Assembly (NCBI GenBank): GCA_904063045.1
Contig: CAJFCJ010000011.1
Coordinates: 1,178,001-1,242,000, forward strand
Source: Dimorphilus gyrociliatus
Taxonomy: Eukaryota; Annelida; Polychaeta; Dinophilidae
Reading direction: 5' to 3'
Length of the DNA: 64,000 nt
In this document: positions 13,023-25,897 of the stretch, one piece after another
Layout of the letters: every line of letters starts with the position of its first letter
Position numbering within the stretch: position 1 is the first letter of the stretch
Notes under the pieces: generated by a model
Databases searched by the model: none
What the model was told of the DNA's origin: nothing
What the model saw: only the letters and a program-made list of their open reading frames with translations
Position numbers and translations under genes: made by a program

Positions 13023-14913
13023 TCAATTGAAAATCCTTCTGAAAAATTTTCGTAGCCTATGTTTTAACTTTCTCGATTCAGTTGTAGTTTGCCAATGTTC
13101 ACGAATGATATTGTTTAAATTATTAAATTCGTCAGCAAAGTTTTCTTTTTGTACAGTCCCTCCAGCCGACTGAAAAATTGTATAATTATCTAATTAATTA
13201 ACGTTATGAAATAATATATTTAATGATTTATCGAATGGAAAATTATGTTAATACTTCTTCAAGTTCAATTCCAAAGAGTACCCTTCTTAAGAATTCGGCA
13301 CAGTGAGAATCTTGAGCACTTCCATTTTTTTGAAAAATCATTCTACAAACTTCCAACTTTTCCAAATTCTTTGTTTGTTTTAATGAAATAAATGAAATTA
13401 TTCATTTTATTAAAAGAATTTTTAATAAAATTTACCGTTCGAAAGAACAGAAAGTATTTTAAAAATACTTTCATTATACAACAATCATATAAATCTGGAT
13501 GAAAGAATGAATCGTAACATATTTTGAAGATAGTACGCTTAATCTTCATATCTCGACAAAAGTGTTCAACTCTTAAGAAATGATTGATAATATCAACAAA
13601 CGTCTCATTGTAATTAGAATAATCGTAGTATATTCTTCCTTTGTTTTCTTTAAGAATATCAACAATTATCTGTATAATATATACATTATATATAATTATT
13701 ATCAAACATAGATTAAACTATATATAAACCTCAAAATATTTAATACATTCCCATTCGTCTAATAGTGAAATTTCTCTTTCGGAAAAGAATCTAAAGTACG
13801 AATAAAGGAATTTCTTAACATCCTCCACTTCAAGATATTCAATCATTAGCTTATATTTATCAACGTAAAGTGTTGAATATTTCTTAAATTAATAAAGAAA
13901 AACAAGTTGACTTAATTATGGAGTATTAATTTTAAGCTTACATTCTCAACTAATAAACTAGTTGAATGACTCGATGCAATATCCTCCAAATCTTGCATAT
14001 ATTGTCTATCGCATTCAACATCCAAATAATTTAGTTTTGGATGTCTCGAGATAAAATTCCTATTAATAGAAATATATAGATTATTAATAATTTTGAATTA
14101 TTAACATATAATTAAAAGAGTATACTCAATCAAGTCCAATTTGGCAAATGTATTTCGGAAATGAGCGTAATACATTAAATTAGGCCAAGTAGCTACTTTA
14201 AAAATCCTTTCAGTATCATAATCGGGAAAGGAAAGAGCAAGAGAAAATCTCAATTCTAAATGTTCAAGAAGTTTTAGTTTTTCAAGACAGATAATCGTAT
14301 GAGGTAAAACTAAATTTTTAGTATTTTTAATACGAAGACGTTTGAGTTTAAGTAAATTTTTCAATGGGAAAAAATTCGTTTCCGGACAAATTAAATCTAA
14401 TTCTTCCAGATTTATCAATTCAATACATAAATTTCCAAGAATTTCAATTTCCGAAAATTTATATTCCAGTTTAAGTGAGATTAAATTTTTGAATTTTGTC
14501 CATTTAATTGGATTAATACGGGGATTAACAGGTAAATTTCGTTTAAGGAATGAAGCTTCTGTTAATCTTAATTTCTTCAGATTTTGTTTATTTATTACAG
14601 AGAATATCTTATTGAATTGATGAAATTCTAAATTCCTTATCTCGCATGATTCTAGATAGGGATTGGTTAAAAACATTAGATCTACATCGTTCCTAATCCG
14701 AAATCCATTGATCTTAACATTCTTAATGTTTAACTTATATCTTAAACAGAAATTAAGATAATAAGGACTTATTCCAGTCTCTTCATTATCCAAATAACAA
14801 AGTAATTGTTCAACAATAGAGGGTGGTAATTTAACAACGCCAGTCCTTCGTTGGAAAAGGCGATCGCGGCTTTCCGCTATCTTTTGAAAGCATAATTCTT
14901 TTAAAGTAAACAT
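13023..14913 (-). CDS. ZYG11-like leucine-rich protein (candidate Cul2 E3 substrate receptor) A
   Basis: Six exons: 14126-14913, 13942-14059, 13730-13882, 13436-13669, 13255-13368 and 13023-13169, giving 517 aa. The N-terminus reads TLKELCFQKI (residues 3-12), an excellent match to the elongin BC-box (T/S)LxxxCxxx(hydrophobic). It is followed by LPPSIVEQL (about 29-37), which fits a Cul2-box. Irregular LRRs follow, closed by a WPNLMYY segment and an RHPKLNYL motif across the exon 1/2 junction. The rest is helical and could be a reduced ARM-like region. ZYG11 proteins recruit substrates to CUL2-elongin B/C ligases, often Gly/N-degrons; that job is inferred here. It is shorter than the ZYG11 proteins I know (about 740 aa). 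It shares exon structure with the genes at 23.4, 25.9, 28.3, 30.45 and 41.6 kb. It is transcribed away from the Calx-beta gene at 15318. Confidence 0.82.
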
Positions 14914-15317
14914 TTAGTCTGTAAGAAAACATTTGTCCTATTAATCTACGTTGTTAACAACAATAGATAAAAAGGTAAAATTTAACTAAATTATAATGTA
15001 AATCAAACTTACATCTTTCAAATAATTTTCAAAGTGGATCGCTCCGTATTAGATTCAAACAAATTGAAAAATAAACCTTGATTTATGCCAAGTAAGAACT
15101 GGTAAAAGGGAACAGAGTCTCCACTTAAAGGAAGGTGTTAAGTAATATTAAGAAAAAATAGAACCTACTCAACAGTCTAGTATTAAATCTTGAATTTATG
15201 ACGTAGAACATTGACGTAATATTTAAGCCAAAACTGCTTGTTGATTTTGCTTGTTATTACCGTTAAAAAAGGTTGGATAGGTTTAGAATTAGGTTGTAGA
15301 ATGAGATAGATACTAAT
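14914..15317. promoter_or_regulatory. Divergent intergenic region, probable shared promoter
   Basis: About 400 bases between the start codons of two genes facing away from each other (ZYG11-like A and the first Calx-beta/ITIH-C gene). I see no coding potential. Both 5' UTRs and promoters must lie here unless there are distant untranslated exons. No clear TATA box could be assigned. Confidence 0.45.
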
Positions 15318-17470
15318 ATGTTTGGGAAACTGTGTTTATTCATATTTATTACATTCCTATTCGGTTTGTTTATATTAATAATAGAATTGTCCTATTTTTG
15401 GTTTATCTATCTAAACTAGTTATTAAATTTATATAGATCTGACAGTATCTGATGATCTAAGATTATATATAGATGGACCAAGTGAATTGTCGGAAAGCGA
15501 TAATAGTGTAAAATATTTTGTGTATAGGCTTACCGGAACGGGAAGTTGCACGTAAGCTAATTAATGCATTAAACTTTCTTAATAATATCATTTTATTAAA
15601 TTAGTTATTTCTTATTAGACGAAACGTTTCTTTATCAAATTCTGTAAGCGTCAAAGGGAATTTATTACAAGTGTTTAATTCTTCTCAAGTTGATGTTTCA
15701 TTTACTTTGATTATCACCGATAACGATATTAAGGAGCCCGATGACGAAATAACGTTCTTTCTAGATTGCATTGACGATTCCAATGGTCTACCAATTAAAT
15801 TCGAAAAACGTATTAAGATAAAAGATGACGATAGTAAGTAAACTATTCCTTCTATTGATATTTTCTCTTTATCTTTAAAATGACCTAATTTTAGCTCATC
15901 CATATAAATCTTCATTTCTTATGCAAAATTTCCTGTTAAATGTCTTATACGAAGGAAGATTGGAAGCCTTATATCTATATACTTTGAGAGGAATGGCTAA
16001 TTGCAAGTAAACTTTGAATAAAAATATAAAAGAGACTAAGTTGAAAAAAACACTATTAATATTTATCTCTTCTTGTCTTTTTCGTTTATTCTCTTTCAGT
16101 ATAAAATCATCAAATACATCTCGGTTAGAGGTAATTGGTAACTCGGAAAAGTTTCTTATGGCTAATTTAATATCTTATGTTATGCTTTACGCTGTTGAGA
16201 ATAGTAATATTGAAAATGATCAAACTGAGAGAATTTTCATTGACTGCCTCGATAAAAATACAAATAGACGAAGCTTTTATCAACATGAAATAACAATTAT
16301 TGATAACGATGGTAATGTTTATCATTAATTAATTACAGTAATTAATTAATTAATCAAATTTTAATTTATATCTTTTTTTAGGTGAAAATATTACAAAACC
16401 TATTAAATTTGGTTTACTCAGTTTGGAAGAAGTTAATGAGGATGAAGATATTGCTATTTTTGTCACTCCCCATTCAGGTTCAGGAGATTGTTTGTAAGTT
16501 ATTACGAATTGAATAGTTTGTTGACCTTATGTATTTAATAAATTTCAGAATAAGTTTAAGCGAAAACGAAATAGGAGAACTTACTGGTCCAAAGAATTTC
16601 TTCCTGGATGCTAATAAACGATGTACATTTATTTTTAAGCCGAAGAAGAATTTTAGGATTAAAGGTGATAGAAGAGTTGATATTTGTTTGACATGTACAA
16701 ATAGAATTTCGAAACGTGTTGATTATTCAAAGAAAAATATTTTAATTAGAGAAACTAGCCAAGATGATCCTTTTGACGTTATAAAAGCGACTGGAGATCC
16801 TCATTTTACACAAATTGTATCAGATGAATTAGCCGAATCAAAGAAATACGTTTGCTACGATATAGCCGGTAAAGCTGGCGATATTATAAATATCTTTCAA
16901 AAAACATTTAACGGTGATATATCGGTTTTGGGTGTATTAAAAGATGATTATTATATGCACAAGATATCTATATCATTTCTTAGTAAGAATTTATCAACAA
17001 CTACCGATGAGATCTATTTAAGCGATGGTAGAATTTTGAATTGGGAACAATTGGAATCTTATAAATCGTTTCCTTTCGGTAAACATTTTATAACATTCGC
17101 AAAGAATTATATTAAAATATTAGTTGAAAGTGACGAAGTAAACGATCCTTTCCTGAGTATCATTCTAAAAAGGTCTCATCATCCGATAACTGGCTATTAT
17201 TTAGACGTTATTATTCACGGTATAAATGGAAATTATCATGGAATGGATGGACTTATTGGTAGAATTGGAAATAATAAATTCAAATTTTACGAACCAGTAC
17301 AAAAAACGAATAATATTTGGAATAACGAGTCTAATCCTTCAAAAGTAGCCGTTGAAATTAATGGTTTACTAAAACCTGGAAGAATTGAAAAGAGAGAGGG
17401 ATTCGATTGTTGGCTCTTGAACACAAAAGATTTATTATATCCATATTCATTGAGTAGTTTTATATTCTAA
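15318..17470 (+). CDS. Secreted Calx-beta-like / ITIH C-terminal-domain protein 1
   Basis: Seven exons: 15318-15363, 15437-15551, 15619-15833, 15895-16006, 16100-16311, 16382-16493 and 16549-17470, giving 577 aa. Exon 1 encodes a signal peptide (MFGKLCLFIFITFLFG). Three Calx-beta-like repeats of about 108 aa follow, each made from one exon of about 112-115 nt and one of about 212-215 nt with fixed phases. They show the family's acidic turns such as KEPDDE and end in IKIKDDD or ITIIDNDG. From GDPHF (residue 353) to the end is a domain like the C-terminal domain of inter-alpha-trypsin inhibitor heavy chains. It includes GYYLDV, GLIGRIG, KFYEP and a late CWLLNTKD. VIT and vWA domains are absent. 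In ITIH proteins cleavage at Asp-Pro leaves an Asp that can be esterified to chondroitin sulfate; whether this happens here is unknown. A VWD-type domain is the main alternative, since it also uses GDPH. Confidence 0.82.
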
Positions 17471-17732
17471 ATAATTTTCATAATTCATTTCTTTTCGTAC
17501 TAATGTTAGAAAAAGAAATAAAACAACAACAACTCTAATAATAATAATAATAAATCAATAACTGATTAGTCTTTGCCTCAAGTTCAAATAGTAAATGATT
17601 TAATCGTTCCTAGTGCATTTATTTAAAAAAAAAAACAATTGAAAGTGACACGTGACTAGAAAGAAATATGGCTAGGAGTTAATGTTTTTGTTGAGTACTT
17701 ATCTACCATAAATAATATTTTATCCCTCTACA

Positions 17733-17797
17733 TTTTAGAAAGAGGTTATTGAAGGTGAAAGTACAGTGTCTTATTTTGTAACCAATAGTGATTAGAA
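17733..17797 (+). pseudogene. Possible relic Calx-beta exon
   Basis: After an acceptor-like TTTTAG the frame reads KEVIEGESTVSYFV, like the start of a Calx-beta repeat in the neighbouring genes, and then meets a stop after about 18 codons. It has no partner exon and sits between two family members. It may be a decayed exon of a lost copy or chance resemblance. Confidence 0.35.
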
Positions 17798-17869
17798 GAT
17801 AGGATAAGTCCTTTGAAAAGAAATTTAAATATTTTATATTGATATTTAAAGTCTTTAGGACTCTTTAAC

Positions 17870-20309
17870 ATGCTACTTGGAAAGAATTTACTCTTCGATA
17901 TTATCGTTATTGTTTATTCGTCTATTCGTAAATATCTCTCTCTCTCTCTCTCTCATATAGTTTCTAGGTCAAATAATTAAGTTAAACTACTTTAAACAAT
18001 AGACGTATCTCATGCCTCTTTCCTTCTACGTTTGGAGTCATTTAATCAAATGTACGAAAATGTTAGGGAGGTTATGGTAGCCTCATCAGTACAAGGAAGC
18101 GCTACGTGCAAGTAAGAAACTACCAACAGTTGATTATTATAAATTTAGATTCTGAACTATATATTGCGTTTTAGTATTCACTCGTCTAATCCTCAACGTC
18201 TACAAATTTACATGGGAGCAACAATAGAATTTGTACCTAATAAATCAGTAAATGTCATTTTGGAAGGAGTAGACAATAGCATCCTAGACGGAGAAGAACT
18301 CGTAACAATATTTTTTGTTTGCGTTGATAAAGAAACTGCTGAAAGTAGTACTTATTCTATATCAATGACGATTTTAGATAACGAAAGTAAGCATAAATAA
18401 TCTATGTTTCCTTTACAATATGTCTACTTTTTAAAGTCAATAAACTTCTACCTGGAAAAATCGAAATGGTTGCAACAACTACTGTTGAAGAGGGAAGTCC
18501 ATTCGAAATATCAGTATTTCGTGTACAAGGGGATTCTCAATGCCGGTTAATTAACTTCTTCAATATCAAACTAATGTACCAAATATATTCATTTATTTAT
18601 TTAAAAAAAAGGGCTTTTGTTTCCTCCACTTCCGATTTAACATTGAAAGATAATACGTATTTTTCTATGACGGATCAAGCTTTTAAGAAAACATTAAACT
18701 TTAACGTTATAAGCGATGGAAAAGCGGAAGGAAATGAACTTGTTACAATCACAGTTAGATGCCGTAACGTTCTTGGTGGGACGTATATTGATCACGTTGT
18801 TGGCATTGTCATAAAAGACTCGACAATTATTCCATTTGCCTTGCACATTATAGCTTTTAATTATATAAAGGAAGGTAAGATAGGGCATGTTGAGACTTAT
18901 GCTCAAGGAAGTGGATACTGCTCCGTTACATCTTCATATCCTCAACGATTGGAGATTATACAAGGGAAATCTTTAATATTCGACAATAATCTGATAGAAA
19001 TAGGCGTTTTATTCGAAGCAAAGAAAAATAATCAAGTAGATGAAAATCAAATGGTTTTTCTAAATTTTCACTGTACAGATAGCAATACAAATGAAAAAAC
19101 AAACTCTTACGTATCTTTAACAATTATAGACGCTGACGGTTTGGATTATTTTTATTATCCTTCTTTTTTAGATAAAATCAGTAGAGCTAACAATTAATTG
19201 ACTATAGTAACAGAAGAACTAGAGCCAGGTAGGTTAGAAATTCATACGACTACCGATGTAAGAGAAGGAGAGAGTTTCACGGTTCGAATACGTTGGCAAG
19301 ATTGGGAAAACGTTGGGAAAAAAGTCTTTTGCCAGTAAATCATAAAATACTCTTAATAACTAGATTTTCTTTTTACGATACTTACTTTATTCCTAATAGA
19401 GCTATCATATCCCGTCCATTCCAGCTTGTTTTACGTAATCCGTCTCATTTTGCCATAGGTTACGATGATCCTGAAATATATTTGGATTTCGAGGCATTAA
19501 ATGATAAAATTGTGGAAATAGATGAAACTCTAGACATAAATATACGATGCAGAGAAAGTTCAACTGTTCCATATATCAACCACATATTTTCCCTTATTAT
19601 TAGAGATTCAGATATGCAATCATACGGAGATCCGCACTTTATACAAACTGTTCTAGATGAGACTGAACACGATAAAAAAGCAATTTGTTATGATATGTTT
19701 GGAAAGCCAAATGATATAATCTACCTTTATGGTCAAGTTACAAATTATCAAAAAATATTTATCTACGGCCAGCTTAAAGATGATTATTATATGCACGTTG
19801 TAAAAGTTGTAACAAAGTTTGGTAATATAACGTCAAATGTTCACAATACTATATTACCAAGTGGTAAAACTCTTGGTTGGATTGATAGTGACAAGAAGAT
19901 TGTATCGTTCGTTGACAAATTGATTATAATTCAAAGGAAAAACATTATTGAAATTAGAATACCAAATAATATATTCCGCATAGGATTCTTAACGATTACG
20001 ATTCAAAGATCAAATCATTTAGAATACGCTTTAAATGTATATATTGATAGACAAATGAACGAAAATTATAATAAAATCGACGGAATCCTCGGTAGAGTTG
20101 GTAAGAGTAATTTCAAGTTCAATAAACCTATTCAAAATTCCAAAAATTTAAAATCTAATCAACGAGGATCAATAGAAATAAATGGAAAGTTAACTACTGG
20201 AATAATAATAAAAAGAGAAAAAGTTAATTGTTGGTTATTAAATATAAAAGATGCTATTTATCCTTCACATTTAAAGGAGTTTCTATTCAAGGAGAACAAT
20301 TTTATTTAG
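17870..20309 (+). CDS. Secreted Calx-beta-like / ITIH C-terminal-domain protein 2
   Basis: Seven exons: 17870-17927, 18003-18111, 18175-18386, 18437-18545, 18612-19138, 19214-19334 and 19400-20309, giving 681 aa, the longest of the four. A hydrophobic leader (MLLGKNLLFDIIVIV) is followed by four Calx-beta-like repeats. Repeat 2 contains VEEGSPFEISVFRVQGD, close to the Calx-beta consensus opening. Repeats 2 and 3 meet inside the 527-nt exon 5, so two introns present in the other repeats are missing there. The ITIH-C-like domain begins at GDPHF (about residue 455) and keeps the cysteine pair (ICYD, CWLLNIKD) and GILGRVG. Exon 1 is the least certain part; it was chosen because it gives a leader in the right phase. 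It is in tandem with the gene at 15318. Confidence 0.77.
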
Positions 20310-23300
20310 AGATTTATTATCCTTTATAGAGTATTTTAATAGATTATTGAAATTATTTAATTAATTTAATTAACAAATTAATTAATTCATTAATAACAAC
20401 TAATGTATTGTTTTTTTTCATTTTCATCAGTTTATAGGCAAATATAATTTCAATTTATTTATTACTTAAGTTCTATTATTTCCATATGAATATCTATGCA
20501 GTATATAAATTAATAGGATGGCCTTCTGTAAGATCTTTTGTAAAATCGTTATAAATTTGCTCATCAACTTCGTGATTTATAAAGCAACTCTTTGTCTTTG
20601 GCCAACTGTACAGGAGAAAACTACTTTGGTGATTCTTAAGATAATTGATTTGGTTTTAACAGTATCAAATAATACATTTACGGCGAAGATGGCAACTAAC
20701 AAATATCGATTTATCTTCATAATTTATTTTAATATACCAATTACAGAAATACTGATTATAATGTTAAGATGGAATCGTGAATCACTTAAGTGTTATTAAT
20801 GTCTTTAAAGTCTTCTTTCTTATTAAACGCAAAAAAGTGACCGTCTTAACTAGTTTTTACTGAGCTCTTAATACGTTTTTTGGTGAGTAGAGAGTTGTTT
20901 GTTCGTTCATTGAACCTAGTAGGATTTCATTTCGGCACGATTATTATAGAATGTTTTTCATGTAGTTCTTACAAGTAAATTGAAAAGAATAAGAATCGAG
21001 CATTTACAATGTAAAACTCTATTGAATGTTATATGAACAGTACACGAATAAAGGATTGCCTGTCCCAATGAAACAGAATAGAATATTGGTCGCATTCTAT
21101 ACTCAAAACATGACAAAATATTTTAAATATAATCTTTTAAGATAGAGTTTGTATTTGATTAAAGAAAATTGATATAAAACAGCCTAAATAAGACGGATTC
21201 CATTAAAAAAGCAAAATAAAAAGTTAATTGTAACTTCTATCTATCTAAAGGTAGAATATTTGGACCAAATTATAAAAGATTGTTAGCTTTCTTCAACCTT
21301 TTAAAGCTGATTTTTTTTCTTTTTTTTTTCGCAACCTTTTTCATTAAATCCTTATTTGCTAATGACATACTTTTTCCATAAGTCAAAAGGATTGTATCTA
21401 CCTGCCATGAAGAGATAGTCCTTATTATTCTTCGAAAAAAATAGCTTGCAGTTATCTATTACCGGAATTTTCTATAATCTTAGGGAATAATCATGGAAAT
21501 CTTTTGTTTTCTTCTTACGCATTTTATATAGAGAGAATAGCTATAGACTTTGATTATATATTTTCCAGTTTTCGATGGCAATTATACACTGTGGCATTTG
21601 TAGATGAATGTAATTCTATCTGCATTAGAAATCTGCAATATTAGTTGTGTATACTAAAAAAAATACTTTTTGTCTTCTTATAATCATTAAATTAAAGAAG
21701 ATTTATTTGGAGAATAGTAATATATTCCCCCTACGTATGACAGAACAATGGAAAAAATATTAATATAACTAGAATATCAAGTAAAAAATTTCTTTTTATA
21801 AGATGTCAAATAATCCTTGTAAGCGTGACTTCTTTAGAGCTCACATGTACGGATGCTTTCCCTCTTCTGACTAAACGCTCATCCTTTCTTTTTTTCCTTT
21901 TTACCAAGAAATAATCAATTATTTCTTTCTTACACGGATTGTCTCAAAAACAAAATATAACATATCAGAAATGACAGCAAATACAGTCAATGAAAAGATA
22001 ACTCCAAGTAAATAATATAAACGAAGATAACTAATAGTAGAGAATATACAATTTTCCTCAATTAAGAAATTAATATATGAAGACATCAAACAACATTAAA
22101 AAGCTCTAAATAACATTGCAGGTGCAATCGCATATTTGGTTAACTTCTTTTATACGATAAAAAGAAATCTTCGGCAAATTTATACGAAAAATTGAAATAG
22201 GATCTTCTCCACTGGATATACTTTTGTAAAAATTTATAAAGTAATGGATTGGCTTTTAACTGGTTTTAAATGGAAAATATTAAAAATATTAGTATTACCT
22301 TGTTTTTTATGTTAAACGTATCAGAACATAAAAAATCAGTTAATGCGATTACTCTTTTATATTTTATTTAAAACTCTAAATTAGACAGATAACGAAAGAT
22401 TTAGATTTGTTTTGTACTCTTTTGAGAAAGTACAATTTTTATATATGCAATACTATGAAATCTGTATTAACTATAGATATTAAATTAAAAGTATTAATGA
22501 TTTATACGTGTTCAGCTGTTTGGAGTAAAGCTTAAAATGAGGAAGGAAAAAAAGAAAGAAAGAAAGAAAGAAAGGAAGAGATAAGTAATTACTTATATAA
22601 TGTTTTATTTTATAGTATTATTTTAAGTCTGTAAGACGCTAATTCTAGAATATCAGTTGTAAAACTCCGAATATGTTCCAGAAAAGGGATACGAAGAGTT
22701 CAACTGTATATTCTAGCAATAGAGTACACAATAAATATTGTACTTATAAAACATCTTTAAAAAAAAAACAGCTTGGCGAGAATTAATTGGATGAAAAGAA
22801 GTCTAAATTATACAACTAAATACGAACTTCCTCTATTTTATAGGATTTCTTGGACATTTTTAATTTTCTTCAGGTCTTGTTTTGGGAAAAGGACCAACAA
22901 GTTAATGCAAATTTTGTTGTGATTGTTTAAATTGAATTGCTTCTATATTTATTGTGCACTTTGGTGACCTTACTTTTAATGAAGCCACAGTTATGGTACA
23001 TTACTTACAAAATTTGTATGGGTTATTTATTATTATGTGTTGGTTGATACAGTAAAATTTCAATAGATGGCGTTGTTTTTTTTATTAATTTTCTATGTAT
23101 TTGTAGTTTAAAAAGTGAGATAGACATATAGAGTGAGAGAGAGAGAGAGAGAGAGACAGAGAGAGAGGAAGAGAAAAAGAAAACTAAATCGAGAGACTGC
23201 GCATGGATGTACGCATGCATTTAAATGAAAGAGAGAGAAGCAGATATAGAAGTAGAGGCAGAGACAAAACAAACGGAGACAACGAAAGAGCGGCTAATAT

Positions 23301-23427
23301 AAAAAATACGATTTAATATAGAGCACAGTCAAAAGTAAGTATTTAATGCAATACATCAGTACGAGACAAAAAGCTCTTCCTTAAATCCTTCAGAGAATAT
23401 TAAGTTATTTCTATTGAAAAAATAATA
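20310..23427. other. Gene-poor spacer, 3.1 kb
   Basis: No supported exon chain. A 93-codon open frame at 20518-20799 has no recognisable features. A GA-rich microsatellite at about 23130-23170 precedes the next gene. Poly-A/T tracts and an AAAG repeat near 22550-22575 are present. Confidence 0.5.
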
Positions 23428-25415
23428 ATGCTTAGTCTAAAAGAGTTGACGATTCAAGCGATCGTGACAGATAAGACCCTTTTTGCACAAACAAGCTGGA
23501 AGGAAGCTAAAAATGTTAGCTTACCTTTTGGGATAGCTGACAAATTAATGAAATGTTTGGACGAAGAAGAATGCGGAATTTCAGAAAGCCATTTGGACTT
23601 TTTCAATAAGAAAGCATCGTTGAAAAATATTTCTATTCATGGTAATCGAATAAAGCATTTATCGAGTCTATATTTTTTAAAAAATCCACATTTGGAGACG
23701 ATTTCTATTGAACAAATGAGATCAATAAAAGTAAATACCTGGATTCGAGAAATTAATGGAGATAAATTGGAAAAGATATCCTTTAAACGTTGTCTATTTA
23801 AGACGAGAGAAAGAAAGTTTTCACTGTCTAATTTAAAAAGTCATATAGTATTGAAACCTTTAAGAAATATTAAAGTATTGGATGTTAGTTCAACCAATTT
23901 TGACAACTATTATTTAAAATTAACTTCAAGAGAACTTCATCTACTTGAAGAATTAAACATTTCAAAGACAAATGTTGATAGTCTGGAATCTATAAAGAAT
24001 CTTACTCAAATAACTTCATTAGATATTTCATATGTAACAAAATCACGTATAATACTTACCTACTCCTTCTTATACGCATTAAAGTCATTAATTTACTTGA
24101 ATGTGTCGCAAAACGATGTAAATAACAATCAATCTGATGTTTGGAGAGAGTTCTTTGACAAAGCCAACTGGCCTCAACTTCTCCATTTTAATACGTCTGG
24201 CCGTTGGAAAATAGATGGCAAACTATTAAAGTTCATTTAGTTTTTTATTCTTGTCTAGCATAATAAACTACTTTGTTATTTTTCTCTATTTTAGAAAGTT
24301 TCTAGGGAGACACTTAAACCTTGAATTTCTTGGTTTGGTTAATACAGAAAATACGGGAATTAATTGGCAAGAGGTTACAACAAATCATCCAAAAGCGACC
24401 TCTATTATAATCGTAAGACGATTACAATCAATTCCGAGATTATATTTTACTATTTCAATATCTTCAGATTCCATTTTTTTCTCACGAAAATCTTAAAAAG
24501 CTCCTTGAGTATGATAAAAGAGTGAAAATTAACATCTTATTTGAATTTATACCATGTTGGCTATCGAAATTGCACGAAATGTCTCATAATGCTAATTCAA
24601 TGGATGATTTTGAAAAGAATCAACTTATAGACGTAAACATTCTTTGCTTAAAAAAACACTATATAAAATGTCATTTTTTTTGGTGTTATTCCTCCTTTTT
24701 AGATCCTTATTTTAATATTAGATGAGGAAAAATACTTATTTCTAAACCTACAAGAAAATATTACCCAAGATTCTATAAAAATATATAATCGTACTTGTGC
24801 TCTAATTCAAAGTCTGGACACAGGAAATTTAAGTCTAAAGATAAGGAGAAAATTGTTTAATATTTGTTTCACAGTCTTTACGCAATCTTTGGATAATGAA
24901 GTACTAAATAGAACTAATAGGCTCATGCTTCGGATGAATTATGAGACAATGAACGAGGTTGATAGAATTTCTTGATAAGCGTTTATTAAATATTTTTAAT
25001 ATTCTAGAATTATAAAAGGTATGAACTCTTAATAAAGACATTTGAGAGATGTAGAAGTATCGAAGATATATCAGATAGTCATTTTCTTCTTAATCAACTC
25101 TTATCAAATATACAAATTGAAAAGGTATTATATTGATTATAAAACATGTTTATAACTAAACTTTTTCAAATTAAATAAAACAAGATATCCGATAAGGAGG
25201 TTATTACGATGGAAGAATACTTTTTAAAGTTCTTGAGTAATATCGACCAATTATGGAAAGAAGTTGGTGATCATGATATTCTTGATGTGAAAAATGATAT
25301 TGAAAAATTATTTAACGGTAATTTTATTGAGGAAATTGACGAAAGAAAATCAAGAAATATAACAAAAGCCTTACTTGAGCTTAAAGATTCTTTCTTTATA
25401 CAATTAAATAAATGA
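23428..25415 (+). CDS. ZYG11-like leucine-rich protein B
   Basis: Six exons: 23428-24230, 24295-24412, 24468-24632, 24703-24957, 25008-25124 and 25185-25415, giving 562 aa. The BC-box position reads SLKELTIQAI, with Thr instead of Cys at the core. The Cul2-box-like LPFGIADKL is kept. The LRRs are the clearest in the family: VLDVSSTNFDN, ELNISKTNVDSL and SLDISYV resemble the repeats of ZYG11/ZER1 proteins. The exon 1/2 join gives KKFLGRHLNLEFLGL, matching the same place in its paralogues. The C-terminal half is helical, with no motif I can name. It opens a run of three same-strand paralogues. Confidence 0.82.
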
Positions 25416-25897
25416 TAACTGTATTTGTCAATGTTGTCCATATTATCTTATTCGTTTGCCTCTAATTGAATAAATAATGCTTTAACTAATACTTTAAATG
25501 GGCTTGTTCTCTCTTACATAGTTATTTCAACTACGTTCGTCCGTGGTATCTTCAATAAAAAATCGTTTATTATTCATTTAATGGATTCACGCAAAAAGTT
25601 CTTTTGTTCTACAATTACTTTCACTATATAAATTATTGTTGGTTATGCAGTTAATAATTATCTATGATTACTCTCTCATTTAATAGGATAATTCTTAAAT
25701 AAAGAATAAGTAGGGGGCGCTTTTTCGATTATTACCAGTTTATTTTCGTAAATAAAGTAAATTTTGCGCTCTCGATGAGAAGACTTCTTGTAATGTTTGT
25801 ATAGTTTGTATTGGAAACGTCTAATAAATATTATCAAATATCTCGCTTTACAAGTTGATATCATATAATAGTAAAACAAACATTTGAAACTAATTGG

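Noticed and set aside
13023-14913. F-box/LRR protein as identity for the ZYG11-like family
   Set aside because: The N-terminal motif fits BC-box plus Cul2-box better than an F-box, and the short LRRs followed by a WP-L segment match ZYG11-type proteins.
20518-20799. 93-codon open frame in the 3.1-kb spacer
   Set aside because: No domain, leader or splice partner on either strand that I could support.
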